Positions 56,033 through 64,000 of a DNA stretch of 64,000 bases are shown here, one piece after another (position 1 is the first letter of the stretch; each line of letters starts with the position of its first letter). A program made the translations under genes and the position numbers. Under the pieces are notes generated by a model. It was given only the letters and a program-made list of their open reading frames with translations. It was not told the DNA's origin and made no database searches. The stretch comes from Promethearchaeati archaeon (lineage in GTDB: Archaea > Asgardarchaeota > Heimdallarchaeia > JABLTI01): assembly GCA_013166835.1 (NCBI GenBank), contig JABLTI010000003.1, positions 1-64,000 of the forward strand, read 5' to 3'.

Positions 56033-58396
56033 TCAATAACCATGTTCAGTTCTCTTTATGATTTCATCTTGGAGTTTAGGACCTAAATTGATATAGTAAT
56101 CACTGTAGCCAGCAACTCTCACTATTAGATCTCTATATTTCTCCGGATTCTTTTGAGCTTCTCTCAAAGTATCAGCTGATACAACATTGAATTGAATGTG
56201 ATGACCACCTAGCTTGAAGTATCCTCGAACTAGATGGGTAATATTTTCAATACCTTCATCTGTAGCAAAGAAACTAGGAGTAAATTTTTGATTTAGCAAT
56301 GTACCTCCAGTTCTTACATGGTCTATTTTACTTGCAGATTTCAAAACAGCAGTTGGTCCTTTGGTATCTGAACCTTGAACTGGGGAAATACCTTCTGAGA
56401 GTGGTTCAAATGCTTTTCTTCCATCAGGCATTGCGCCAATAACACTTCCAAAATAAACATGAACTGTTGTAGGAAGAAGATTTATTCTATGTTGACCACC
56501 TTTTGTGTTTGGTCTGCCATCTACAGCATTAAAGTATAATTCAAATACATCCATCGTTATTGCATCTGGATAATCCTCATCATTTCCATATTTAGGAGTA
56601 TCACAAATGAATCTCTGACGAAGCTCCTCTTTATCTTTAAAGTTAGTTGTTAATATCTCGAGTAATTCTTTCATTGTTAGATTTTTTTCATCAAAAATGT
56701 TGTACTTTATTGATGTCAATGAATCAGTAATACTCCCTAGACCTACTCCTTGAATATAGGATGAGTTGTATCTAGCTCCACCAGCATTGTAATCCTTAGC
56801 ATTTTTGATGCAATCATCAATAATTATTGATAAGAATGGTGATGGCAAATAATTGCCCCATAATTTTTCAATTATGTTGTTTCCCTTGATTTTAATATCA
56901 ACGAAATGCTGAACTTGTTTACTAAAAGCCTTAAACAGTTCATCGTAGGTTTTGAATTGTGTAGTATCACCTGTTCTCAAACCTATTTGTTTCTTAGTTT
57001 TTGTATCAAGACCATTATGTAAAGTTACTTCTAAGATTTTTACTAAATTGAAATATCCTGTCAAGCTATAATTTTCTTTACCAAATGCTCCGGTTTCCAC
57101 ACACCCGCTAGTACCACCATTTCTAGCATCTTCAATAGATTTTCCAACTCGCAACATTTCCTGAATTATGATATCAGTATTGAAAATAGATGGTTGTCCA
57201 AAACCAGTTTTAATAATCTTTAAAGCTCTTTTTAAGAAGTCATCTGGGGTGATTTTGCTTATTTGTACCATTGAACTTGGTTGTAAAATTCTCATTTCTT
57301 CTATAACATCAAGGATTAGGTATGATAACTCATTGACCCCATCTGTTCCATCTTCTTTTAATCCCCCAAGATTGATCAAACAAAAATCGGTATAAGTATT
57401 GCTTTCTTCTGCTGTAACTCCAACTTTCGGTGGAGCAGGTTGATTATTAAATTTAATCCAAAATGCTTCCAGAAGTTCTTTTGCTCCTTCTTTTGTTAAT
57501 GTTCCTTCAGCAATTTCCTTCTTGTAAAAAGGATAAAGATGTTGATCTAGTCTCCCTGGATTAAATGAATCCCAGGTATTAAGTTCAGTAATTACTCCTA
57601 AATGAATAAACCAGTAGTGCTGTAATGCTTCTCTAAATGTACGTGGGGCATTTTCTGGAACGTTTTTGCATGTTTCAGCAATTAATTCAAGCTCTTTCTT
57701 ACGTTTAGGATCCTTTTCTTTTTTAGCCAACTCTTCCGCTTTCTCAGCATGCCGTTCTGCAAAACTCATAATTGCCGTTGCTGCGATTTCCATTGCTCTA
57801 AGTTCATCACGTTTATCTAATGATTCGGGATCATTATCATAATCTATGCTTTCAAAACTCTGTTGAATGTCAGCCATATAATCAGAAAAACCATTCACGA
57901 ATATTTTACCATCTGAAACAGTATGTCCAGGAGCTCGTTGCTCCATAAACTCAGTAAAAACACCTGCTTCGTAAGCATCTATCCATAGATAGTCAACCTC
58001 AGAGAAAATTCGATCACGTATTGATCTCCCCTTCCAGAAAGGAATAATCTCCTCTTCTGATAGCTTTCTTGTTTCATCACTTACTTTAAATGATATTTTC
58101 TCTCGAGAATCTAAAATATCTAAATCTTTCAAGGAGTGGCAACAAATTTCTGGATAAGTAGAAGTAGCTTTAGGAGCTGAACCACGTTCTCCTACAATTA
58201 GCTCATTATCATTAATGCAAATTTCTTTGTTTTCTAATAAATACTTGAATGCTAAGGCTCTGGCAACAGGAATAGATACTTTTTCTGTGACTCCACTTTT
58301 ATAAAAATCTGTGAGTAATTTTGCTCTTTCAATAGAAAGTGTAGGTATTGTATTTCTACTCTGATCTCGAAGTTTCTTAATCCTGTCAAGCATCAT
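56033..58396 (-). CDS. glycyl radical enzyme, dehydratase class (possibly trans-4-hydroxy-L-proline dehydratase-like)
   Basis: GGTSGCVETGAFGKE (GCVE active-site loop), C-terminal IVRVAGYSDYYINL glycyl loop; followed by activase gene. Confidence 0.92.
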   Translation of the reverse strand: MMLDRIKKLRDQSRNTIPTLSIERAKLLTDFYKSGVTEKVSIPVARALAFKYLLENKEICINDNELIVGERGSAPKATSTYPEICCHSLKDLDILDSREKISFKVSDETRKLSEEEIIPFWKGRSIRDRIFSEVDYLWIDAYEAGVFTEFMEQRAPGHTVSDGKIFVNGFSDYMADIQQSFESIDYDNDPESLDKRDELRAMEIAATAIMSFAERHAEKAEELAKKEKDPKRKKELELIAETCKNVPENAPRTFREALQHYWFIHLGVITELNTWDSFNPGRLDQHLYPFYKKEIAEGTLTKEGAKELLEAFWIKFNNQPAPPKVGVTAEESNTYTDFCLINLGGLKEDGTDGVNELSYLILDVIEEMRILQPSSMVQISKITPDDFLKRALKIIKTGFGQPSIFNTDIIIQEMLRVGKSIEDARNGGTSGCVETGAFGKENYSLTGYFNLVKILEVTLHNGLDTKTKKQIGLRTGDTTQFKTYDELFKAFSKQVQHFVDIKIKGNNIIEKLWGNYLPSPFLSIIIDDCIKNAKDYNAGGARYNSSYIQGVGLGSITDSLTSIKYNIFDEKNLTMKELLEILTTNFKDKEELRQRFICDTPKYGNDEDYPDAITMDVFELYFNAVDGRPNTKGGQHRINLLPTTVHVYFGSVIGAMPDGRKAFEPLSEGISPVQGSDTKGPTAVLKSASKIDHVRTGGTLLNQKFTPSFFATDEGIENITHLVRGYFKLGGHHIQFNVVSADTLREAQKNPEKYRDLIVRVAGYSDYYINLGPKLQDEIIKRTEHGY

Positions 58397-59211
58397 TATT
58401 CCTCTAATTTAACCAATAAACCATACTTCTCGAGTTTTTCTTTGATTGCTATCATGTGTTCTTTTGTTGGTTTTGAAATATCTTTCATTCGGTTTATTTT
58501 GTTTAGTTTCCGATATTTATCCTCACCAATCTTGTGAAAAGGTAATAGTTCAACTCTAATAATCTCTAATTGTGACAAGAATTCCCCAAATTGTTTGATA
58601 TCTTCTAAGCTATCATTAACAGTTGGAATTATTGGAATTCTAATTATAACTTTCTGTCCTGCTTTAGTTAACATTTCAAGATTTTGTTTTATTATAGTAT
58701 TTGACTTTCCAGTGTATTTACTATGTTTTTCCTCATCAACAATTTTCAAGTCATAAAGAAAAAGATCTACTAATTTAGCTATTTCTTTCACAACATCTAA
58801 TGAAGCACAACCAGAGGTGTCAAGTGTTGTATGCAGACCTAGTTCTTTTGATTTCTTTAATAATAACAACAAGAACTTTGATTGTAAGAGCGGTTCTCCC
58901 CCTGAAAAAGTAACTCCACCACTAGAAATTTCATAAAAGACTTGGTCTTTCATAATTACCTGTATTATTTCATCAAGGGAAATTTCTTTCCCAATCAATT
59001 CTTTTCTTTCAAAGCAAGCTTTAGAAGAGGACCCAGTGAAGACTTGTCTTGTTATTGTTTCCGGTTCTGTTGAATGACTTTCTGGGTTGTGGCACCACCA
59101 ACAATCCATAGGGCAACCTTTGAAAAAAATGGTCGTGCGTATACCTGGACCATCATGAACGGCAAATTTTTTTATATCAAAGATAACTCCTTTAGGTTCC
59201 ATATTCTTCAA
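58396..59211 (-). CDS. glycyl-radical enzyme activating protein (radical SAM)
   Basis: HDGPGIRTTIFFKGCPMDCWWCHNPES, GVTFSGGEPLLQ; 1-nt overlap with the GRE gene. Confidence 0.95.
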   Translation of the reverse strand: MKNMEPKGVIFDIKKFAVHDGPGIRTTIFFKGCPMDCWWCHNPESHSTEPETITRQVFTGSSSKACFERKELIGKEISLDEIIQVIMKDQVFYEISSGGVTFSGGEPLLQSKFLLLLLKKSKELGLHTTLDTSGCASLDVVKEIAKLVDLFLYDLKIVDEEKHSKYTGKSNTIIKQNLEMLTKAGQKVIIRIPIIPTVNDSLEDIKQFGEFLSQLEIIRVELLPFHKIGEDKYRKLNKINRMKDISKPTKEHMIAIKEKLEKYGLLVKLEE

Positions 59212-59352
59212 CAGAGCAATTTTTCAGTTAATAGGTTAATTATAGATTAACAAGAATTACATTCTTTTTTCTTTTAAACTTTCAGTGAGTTGGCGAATTT
59301 CTTTTTGCCTAAATCGTCAATGTTAATAAATGCCAAGTTAAAGTAAGGGAGT

Positions 59353-60222
59353 ATGACAGAACAAGATTTCGAAAATATACGAATACTAGATAATTTTTAC
59401 CAAACATCCAGCTTTTTCCCAATGCCAGTTATACTTGTTAGTACAATTTCAGAAGATGGCAAAACAAACTTGGGTCCATACTCACTATGTTTCCCATTTA
59501 GAATTGCTGGAAACGGTAAATGGGCTATGAAATTAAACGCACGAAGTGACAGCAATACTGCAATGAATATCAGACGAACAGGTGTTTGTTCTCTCAACTT
59601 TATTCCCGATGATAAGAAAAGTATGGAAGCATGTGTACAATTAGGTTTTCCTGGTGAGAAAACTGTAGAAAAAATGAAACACAATGGATTTACATTAATT
59701 CCTTCATACAGAAATGGGAATGGAAACGGAACAGAATATCCTGAAATTGTAAAAGAATCTATCCAAGTTTTCGAATGCTCAGTTGCTGAAGATATCCCAA
59801 TTTGGATCGATGAAGAAACCACTGAATGTCATATGGTTCTCACAATTGAGAAAATAATCATGAAGAAAAAATGGAAAAATGCATTAATTAAAGGTGAAGG
59901 GTTCCCACCAATTCCAATTGATTATGGATTTAGAAATAATGTAAACTTTTGGTTTACAAAACACAGCAAACCTTACAAAATTCCTCTACCAGAAAGAAAA
60001 GGTATTGATATTAACTCTGTGAAATATGCTATAAGTCGTTGTGATCCGGATATTAAGTGGACAGATAAAGCTTGTGAGAAAATTGTTAAGGTTCCACGTA
60101 TTTTCCTTAATCGGGTTGTTCAAGGTATTATGGATCAAGCCAAGAAGGAAGGTATTACTTTAGTTACAGGTGAATTTATGGATAAAATGCGAGATAAACG
60201 CTCAGATGAACAAGATAATTAA
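59353..60222 (+). CDS. flavin reductase-like FMN-binding split-barrel protein
   Basis: FPMPVILVSTISEDGKTNLGPYSLCFPF, TGVCSLNFIPDDKK. Confidence 0.85.
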   Translation: MTEQDFENIRILDNFYQTSSFFPMPVILVSTISEDGKTNLGPYSLCFPFRIAGNGKWAMKLNARSDSNTAMNIRRTGVCSLNFIPDDKKSMEACVQLGFPGEKTVEKMKHNGFTLIPSYRNGNGNGTEYPEIVKESIQVFECSVAEDIPIWIDEETTECHMVLTIEKIIMKKKWKNALIKGEGFPPIPIDYGFRNNVNFWFTKHSKPYKIPLPERKGIDINSVKYAISRCDPDIKWTDKACEKIVKVPRIFLNRVVQGIMDQAKKEGITLVTGEFMDKMRDKRSDEQDN

Positions 60223-60341
60223 ATTCTGATTTTTAAATCACCACATACTTATCTGAATCCCTATTCTAGGAGTTCTTTCTTATTTTTCTTAGTTAATTTA
60301 TCTCTACACTAAATTTTCTTGTTTGGTTATGTATAAATAAG

Positions 60342-60361
60342 GTTACTACCCAAGTAGTAAC
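60342..60361. promoter_or_regulatory. perfect palindrome GTTACTAC-CCAA-GTAGTAAC at a predicted transcription start
   Basis: 8-bp exact arms downstream of a TATA-like tatgtataaataa (about 60329-60340) and upstream of the ATG at 60385. Confidence 0.55.
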
Positions 60362-60384
60362 TAAAGGCTTGGTGTTATAGAAAG

Positions 60385-61788
60385 ATGAAAAAAATCCATT
60401 GTGTTTATTGTGGCGAAAGAATTGATTTTGATGCGAAATTCTGTAATAATTGTGGATCTAGTATTCCAGTAAGAGATGCTTCTAAGAAACAACCTCAAAG
60501 AGAAACAAGAGAATCATATGCGTATGTAATTGAAGAATCTAACGAAGAAAAAGTTATCACTAGAAGACCTCGCACAAGAAATCTTAGAAGAGTAATAATT
60601 GGTCTTGTTGTTATTACAGGAGTATTAGCAGTTGTTTTGCCAGCTACTTTAATACCAATCTATAATTCGTATGTCTACCATTATCTCGGAACTACAACAT
60701 ATACTTCAGGTTTAATTATGACAAACAATGCTAGCTTAATTATAGATAACGTATCTGGTGATATTGATATCAGTTATGATTTAACTCAGACTGAAGTCCT
60801 GACAGCTGAGATAAAAGTCTTCGGACGCTCAGAAGCTAATATTAGTGATGCTAAAACTATAACTGAAAATTTCCAAACGGGCCAATGTGAATTCAAATTT
60901 AATTCAGATAATGAAACAAAAATCCCTTGGAAAGAAGATATGTATTATGATTTGGAAATTATAATCAATCCCTGTGTTGCAATGAAGTATAATATTATTG
61001 TATCCTCAGGTAATACTTATTTGGATTTCAGTTCCGCTTCAAGTGCAATAATTGAAGAATTAGAAATTGTAACATTTTCTGGCGATATTAACATTGATCT
61101 AGGTATAGGTAAAACCATTACTAGTCAATCAGTTAACATTGAAGCGAGTTCTGGAAATATTTATTTCTATGCGGGATCTGACTGTGAGATAACTACTCCA
61201 TTATTCAAGATTTTTACCTTCTCTGGAGACATCGATTTATCTTTTGGCAACGGATGTACACTAAATACAAGCACTGTAGATTTAGAAACAAGTTCTGGCA
61301 ACTTAGACGTTGATTTTGGTTCAAATACTCAAATTTATGGAAATAGCTTTGATGTGGAAACTTTCTCTGGAGATATTGTTTTAGAATTTGGTATATCTAT
61401 TAATCTAACACTTGATGAGTTCAATTTCATTGCTAGTTCTGGTAATATTATAATTGATTGTGAGCATGCTATATTCAATAATGATTTCAGCTGGGATATC
61501 AGTGCATTTTCTGGAGATGTCTATATGAACATAGGACCAAACTCAATAGCGGGGATAAATTACACAGCAGATTTCACTATTTTCGTTTCTTCAGGTAATA
61601 TTGATATTGATTGTGCCTGGAGTGAATCAGATGTTGGTTTAAAGGTCGCAGCCCAAGTTTCTTCTGGAGAAATATATCTGCCAAATGATCAAGACAATTA
61701 TGAATCTTCAGGATACAGTTTGAAAGAAATTAAATATAACTTCGATCTGGAAACATTTTCTGGTGATATTAGAGTATCAACAGAATAA
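60385..61788 (+). CDS. zinc-ribbon, one-TM, extracellular DUF4097-like beta-repeat protein
   Basis: HCVYCGERIDFDAKFCNNCGSS; TM VIIGLVVITGVLAVVLPATLIPIY; alternating FSGDI / SSGNI repeats. Confidence 0.85.
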   Translation: MKKIHCVYCGERIDFDAKFCNNCGSSIPVRDASKKQPQRETRESYAYVIEESNEEKVITRRPRTRNLRRVIIGLVVITGVLAVVLPATLIPIYNSYVYHYLGTTTYTSGLIMTNNASLIIDNVSGDIDISYDLTQTEVLTAEIKVFGRSEANISDAKTITENFQTGQCEFKFNSDNETKIPWKEDMYYDLEIIINPCVAMKYNIIVSSGNTYLDFSSASSAIIEELEIVTFSGDINIDLGIGKTITSQSVNIEASSGNIYFYAGSDCEITTPLFKIFTFSGDIDLSFGNGCTLNTSTVDLETSSGNLDVDFGSNTQIYGNSFDVETFSGDIVLEFGISINLTLDEFNFIASSGNIIIDCEHAIFNNDFSWDISAFSGDVYMNIGPNSIAGINYTADFTIFVSSGNIDIDCAWSESDVGLKVAAQVSSGEIYLPNDQDNYESSGYSLKEIKYNFDLETFSGDIRVSTE

Positions 61789-61835
61789 GTATCTGTTTCC
61801 ATTTTCCTTTTCTTTTTTTCATTAGAAAATGTTGA

Positions 61836-62672
61836 TTAGATATTGATTCTTAATCCATCAACAGCTATTTTGAAACCCTTTTCTAGAATCTCTTTTCTTT
61901 CTTTTCCTTTTTCATTAAGAACTAAATTTGTATGATTAAAATGTGTGAAATATATTTCTGTTTTAGTGGGATCCAATAGTTCCATTGTTTCTTTAATTGG
62001 TGGATGTGGAACATCATCTCTCCCTGGTAATTCATCCTTAGAGTAGAATGAACCATCAATTAAAGCAATATCCACGTTTTCTACAAGTTTAATCAAATCA
62101 TCTGTCCAATAATCAAGGTCTGGCAGATAGAGTAATTTCTTGTTACGTTCAATAACATAGCCCACCGTATCAGCGTATTCATCTCTGTGAGGAACTTGGA
62201 AAGAAGTAATCCAAAAATCTTCAATCGGATACTTGTGATTAATCTTCATATCAGACAAAATCAAATTTTTTCTTTGAAGCATATGTGAAAATGGATGATT
62301 ATTCCTTAGAAATACACTCATATTACTTGAACAATAAACTGTAATCTCTTGTATATCGATACATTCTTTTCCGAACATCCAAAGACCAGATACATGACCA
62401 AAATGAGCATGAGTAAGAAAAATACCTGATATCGGTATAGTTTTCTGTGTTTTTACTTTTGGTATTTCTTTTTTTATCAATTCTATTTGGTGCTTAATAT
62501 CTGGAGATACATCAATGAGATAGCAATACTGTTTTTCTTTGTCAAGAAATGCAATAGAAGGACCTAACCGCACGAATTTTGGATCTTTACGTGCACATAA
62601 GCAATTAGGACAATCACAACTAATTTGTGGAACACCTGCATCTTGAGCAGAGCCAAGGATAAGTATTTGCAT
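61836..62672 (-). CDS. PqqB-like metallo-beta-lactamase-fold hydrolase
   Basis: MQILILGSAQDAGVPQISCDCPNCLCARKDPKFVRLGPSIA, FLTHAHFGHVSGLWMFG. Confidence 0.85.
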   Translation of the reverse strand: MQILILGSAQDAGVPQISCDCPNCLCARKDPKFVRLGPSIAFLDKEKQYCYLIDVSPDIKHQIELIKKEIPKVKTQKTIPISGIFLTHAHFGHVSGLWMFGKECIDIQEITVYCSSNMSVFLRNNHPFSHMLQRKNLILSDMKINHKYPIEDFWITSFQVPHRDEYADTVGYVIERNKKLLYLPDLDYWTDDLIKLVENVDIALIDGSFYSKDELPGRDDVPHPPIKETMELLDPTKTEIYFTHFNHTNLVLNEKGKERKEILEKGFKIAVDGLRINI

Positions 62673-62772
62673 AATCTAAAATATAGTTGAAATGTTAATA
62701 ATCTTTATTGCTCACAAAAAACAATGCAAATTTTAGAGTAAGAATAAAATCATTAATAGATTGAAATTAATC

Positions 62773-63147
62773 TTACTTTTTCTTTGCCATCTGATTTCGA
62801 ATATCATTAATCCATAAATCCAAATCTTTAACGATCCAAGCTGCAGAATCAGTTTCTCCCATAGGATTGGTAAATATTATTTTCAATAATGGTCTATTCT
62901 TGGTTTTTCTAAGATGCCATTTAGTCTCCTCAAAATCGATAATACTGTGAATTGGAATACGATAAACTCGATTAGGAGTCCACATTTCAAAATATAGCTC
63001 TTTAGAAGTAAGTACCAATACACCATTACCTCTAACTTGTCGTAGTTTTAACGATTCTTGTCCGAAGAAATTTGCTCCTACAAAAGCACGAATTATATCT
63101 TTATCTTCAAATTTTTCCAGGATACTTGTACTTCTTTTAGCAAACAT
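62773..63147 (-). CDS. small stand-alone PH/GRAM-like domain protein
   Basis: GNGVLVLTSKELYFEMWTPNRVYRIPIHSIIDFEETKW...LLKIIFTNPMGETDSAAWIVKDLDLWINDI. Confidence 0.6.
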   Translation of the reverse strand: MFAKRSTSILEKFEDKDIIRAFVGANFFGQESLKLRQVRGNGVLVLTSKELYFEMWTPNRVYRIPIHSIIDFEETKWHLRKTKNRPLLKIIFTNPMGETDSAAWIVKDLDLWINDIRNQMAKKK

Positions 63148-63286
63148 TGTTGATCCTCAAATATTATTCTGTTTTCAAGCGGAAAAATATTGTTACATAT
63201 TTTGTTTTTCTTATTCACAAGCAATTAGAATCTAAATTTTTATATCTATTAAAACAAAGAAGAATAATGTTTGGAGATATTCAATT

Positions 63287-64000
63287 ATGGTTCAATTGAA
63301 CGTTCTCTGGGTTATATTGGCATGTATCAGTTCGTATTTCATCGGTTCTATCCCTTTCTCGGTTTGGTTAGGTAAACTGTTTTATAAGAAAGATTTGAGA
63401 GAATTCCATACTAAGAATCCAGGCGGAATAAATGCCATTGTAACCTATGGAGCAACCCTAGGTTTACCGGTTTTATTTCTAGATTTCTTCAAAGGAACAT
63501 TAACAATTCTATTGTTAGACAAAATTTTTTCTAATGCTCATTTTGAGCCTGCAAGTGGAATTAATCTATGGCATATCTTCGCTTGTGTTTTTGGTTCTCT
63601 TTTCTGTGTTTTAGGTCATCAATATTCACCTTTTCTTAAATTCGGTGGTGGTCAAGGAATAGGTATTTTTGTTGGCGTTCTTTTTTATGTTAACCCTTTA
63701 ATTTTGGTAATTTTCATACTCATGATGATCCCGCTAATGAACATGATAAAACTGGATGTTAGTCATGCAAATATTGTAGATGTTATCTTAGTTGTTCTTA
63801 TGTCTATTTTTTTACCAATAGGTCCACCCTGGAATTCAATTCTAAATGCATGGGTAAAGGGTTCAACTGGATTTGTTCATATGTTACTATTTTTAATTTG
63901 TACTGCTTTAGCAATTGGATTACTACAAAAATTCCTTGTGAAACAAATAAGAGGTAGACGAAAATGGAGCTTTACTTTCAAAAAGGGACCACAAGATAAG
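63287..64000 (+). CDS. plsY: glycerol-3-phosphate acyltransferase PlsY-like (paralogue 2), 3' end beyond window
   Basis: Own translation: MVQLNVLWVILACISSYFIGSIPFSVWLGKLFYKKDLREFHTKNPGGINAIVTYG...VLGHQYSPFLKFGGGQGIGIFVG; open to the window end, so absent from the ORF track. Confidence 0.85.
   Translation, partial: MVQLNVLWVILACISSYFIGSIPFSVWLGKLFYKKDLREFHTKNPGGINAIVTYGATLGLPVLFLDFFKGTLTILLLDKIFSNAHFEPASGINLWHIFACVFGSLFCVLGHQYSPFLKFGGGQGIGIFVGVLFYVNPLILVIFILMMIPLMNMIKLDVSHANIVDVILVVLMSIFLPIGPPWNSILNAWVKGSTGFVHMLLFLICTALAIGLLQKFLVKQIRGRRKWSFTFKKGPQDK

Noticed and set aside
59397-59822. 141-aa minus-strand ORF
   Set aside because: Fully antisense to the flavin-reductase-like gene with clear family motifs.
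61836-62672. PQQ biosynthesis locus
   Set aside because: Only a PqqB-like hydrolase; no pqqA, C, D or E neighbours in the window.
1-64000. CRISPR arrays, tRNA/rRNA genes, insertion sequences or prophage
   Set aside because: No regularly spaced direct repeats, cloverleaf-like conserved GTTCRANNC blocks, transposase or integrase motifs noticed by reading; tRNAscan-SE, minced and ISEScan would be decisive.

Overview
AT-rich, gene-dense archaeal chromosomal window with about 48 supportable protein-coding genes. I recognised no tRNA, rRNA, CRISPR array, transposase or phage gene by reading. Gene content suggests an Asgard-type archaeon (inference, no search run): a TPR protein ending in a longin-like module, two tandem membrane-anchored RING-like zinc proteins, an EXPERA/TMEM97-like membrane protein, a PH/GRAM-like protein, archaeal TATA-like promoters and frequent TTG starts. 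Most genes are metabolic or housekeeping: indolepyruvate oxidoreductase, glycyl radical enzyme plus activase, aldo/keto reductase, Snf2 helicase plus SWIM protein, UvrA, MGMT, AlkZ/YcaQ-like glycosylase, S9 peptidase, DMT/MFS transporters, PlsY and DegV. Best candidates for undescribed biology: (1) a coupled minus-strand cluster at 29434-32224 of a stand-alone RlmN/Cfr-like radical SAM enzyme, an isochorismatase-like hydrolase, a thioredoxin-reductase-like flavoprotein lacking CxxC, and a 92-aa protein resembling only the C-terminal half of a phosphopantetheinyl transferase; (2) the tandem RING-like membrane proteins at 33404-34445; (3) a uvrA - alpha/beta hydrolase - duplicated, catalytically degenerate nucleotidyltransferase operon at 34954-40517; (4) the EXPERA protein at 51836-52423; (5) a scattered acyl-lipid gene set with two divergent PlsY paralogues (the second runs off the window and is absent from the ORF track). 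All family calls are from motif reading and need profile or structure searches.
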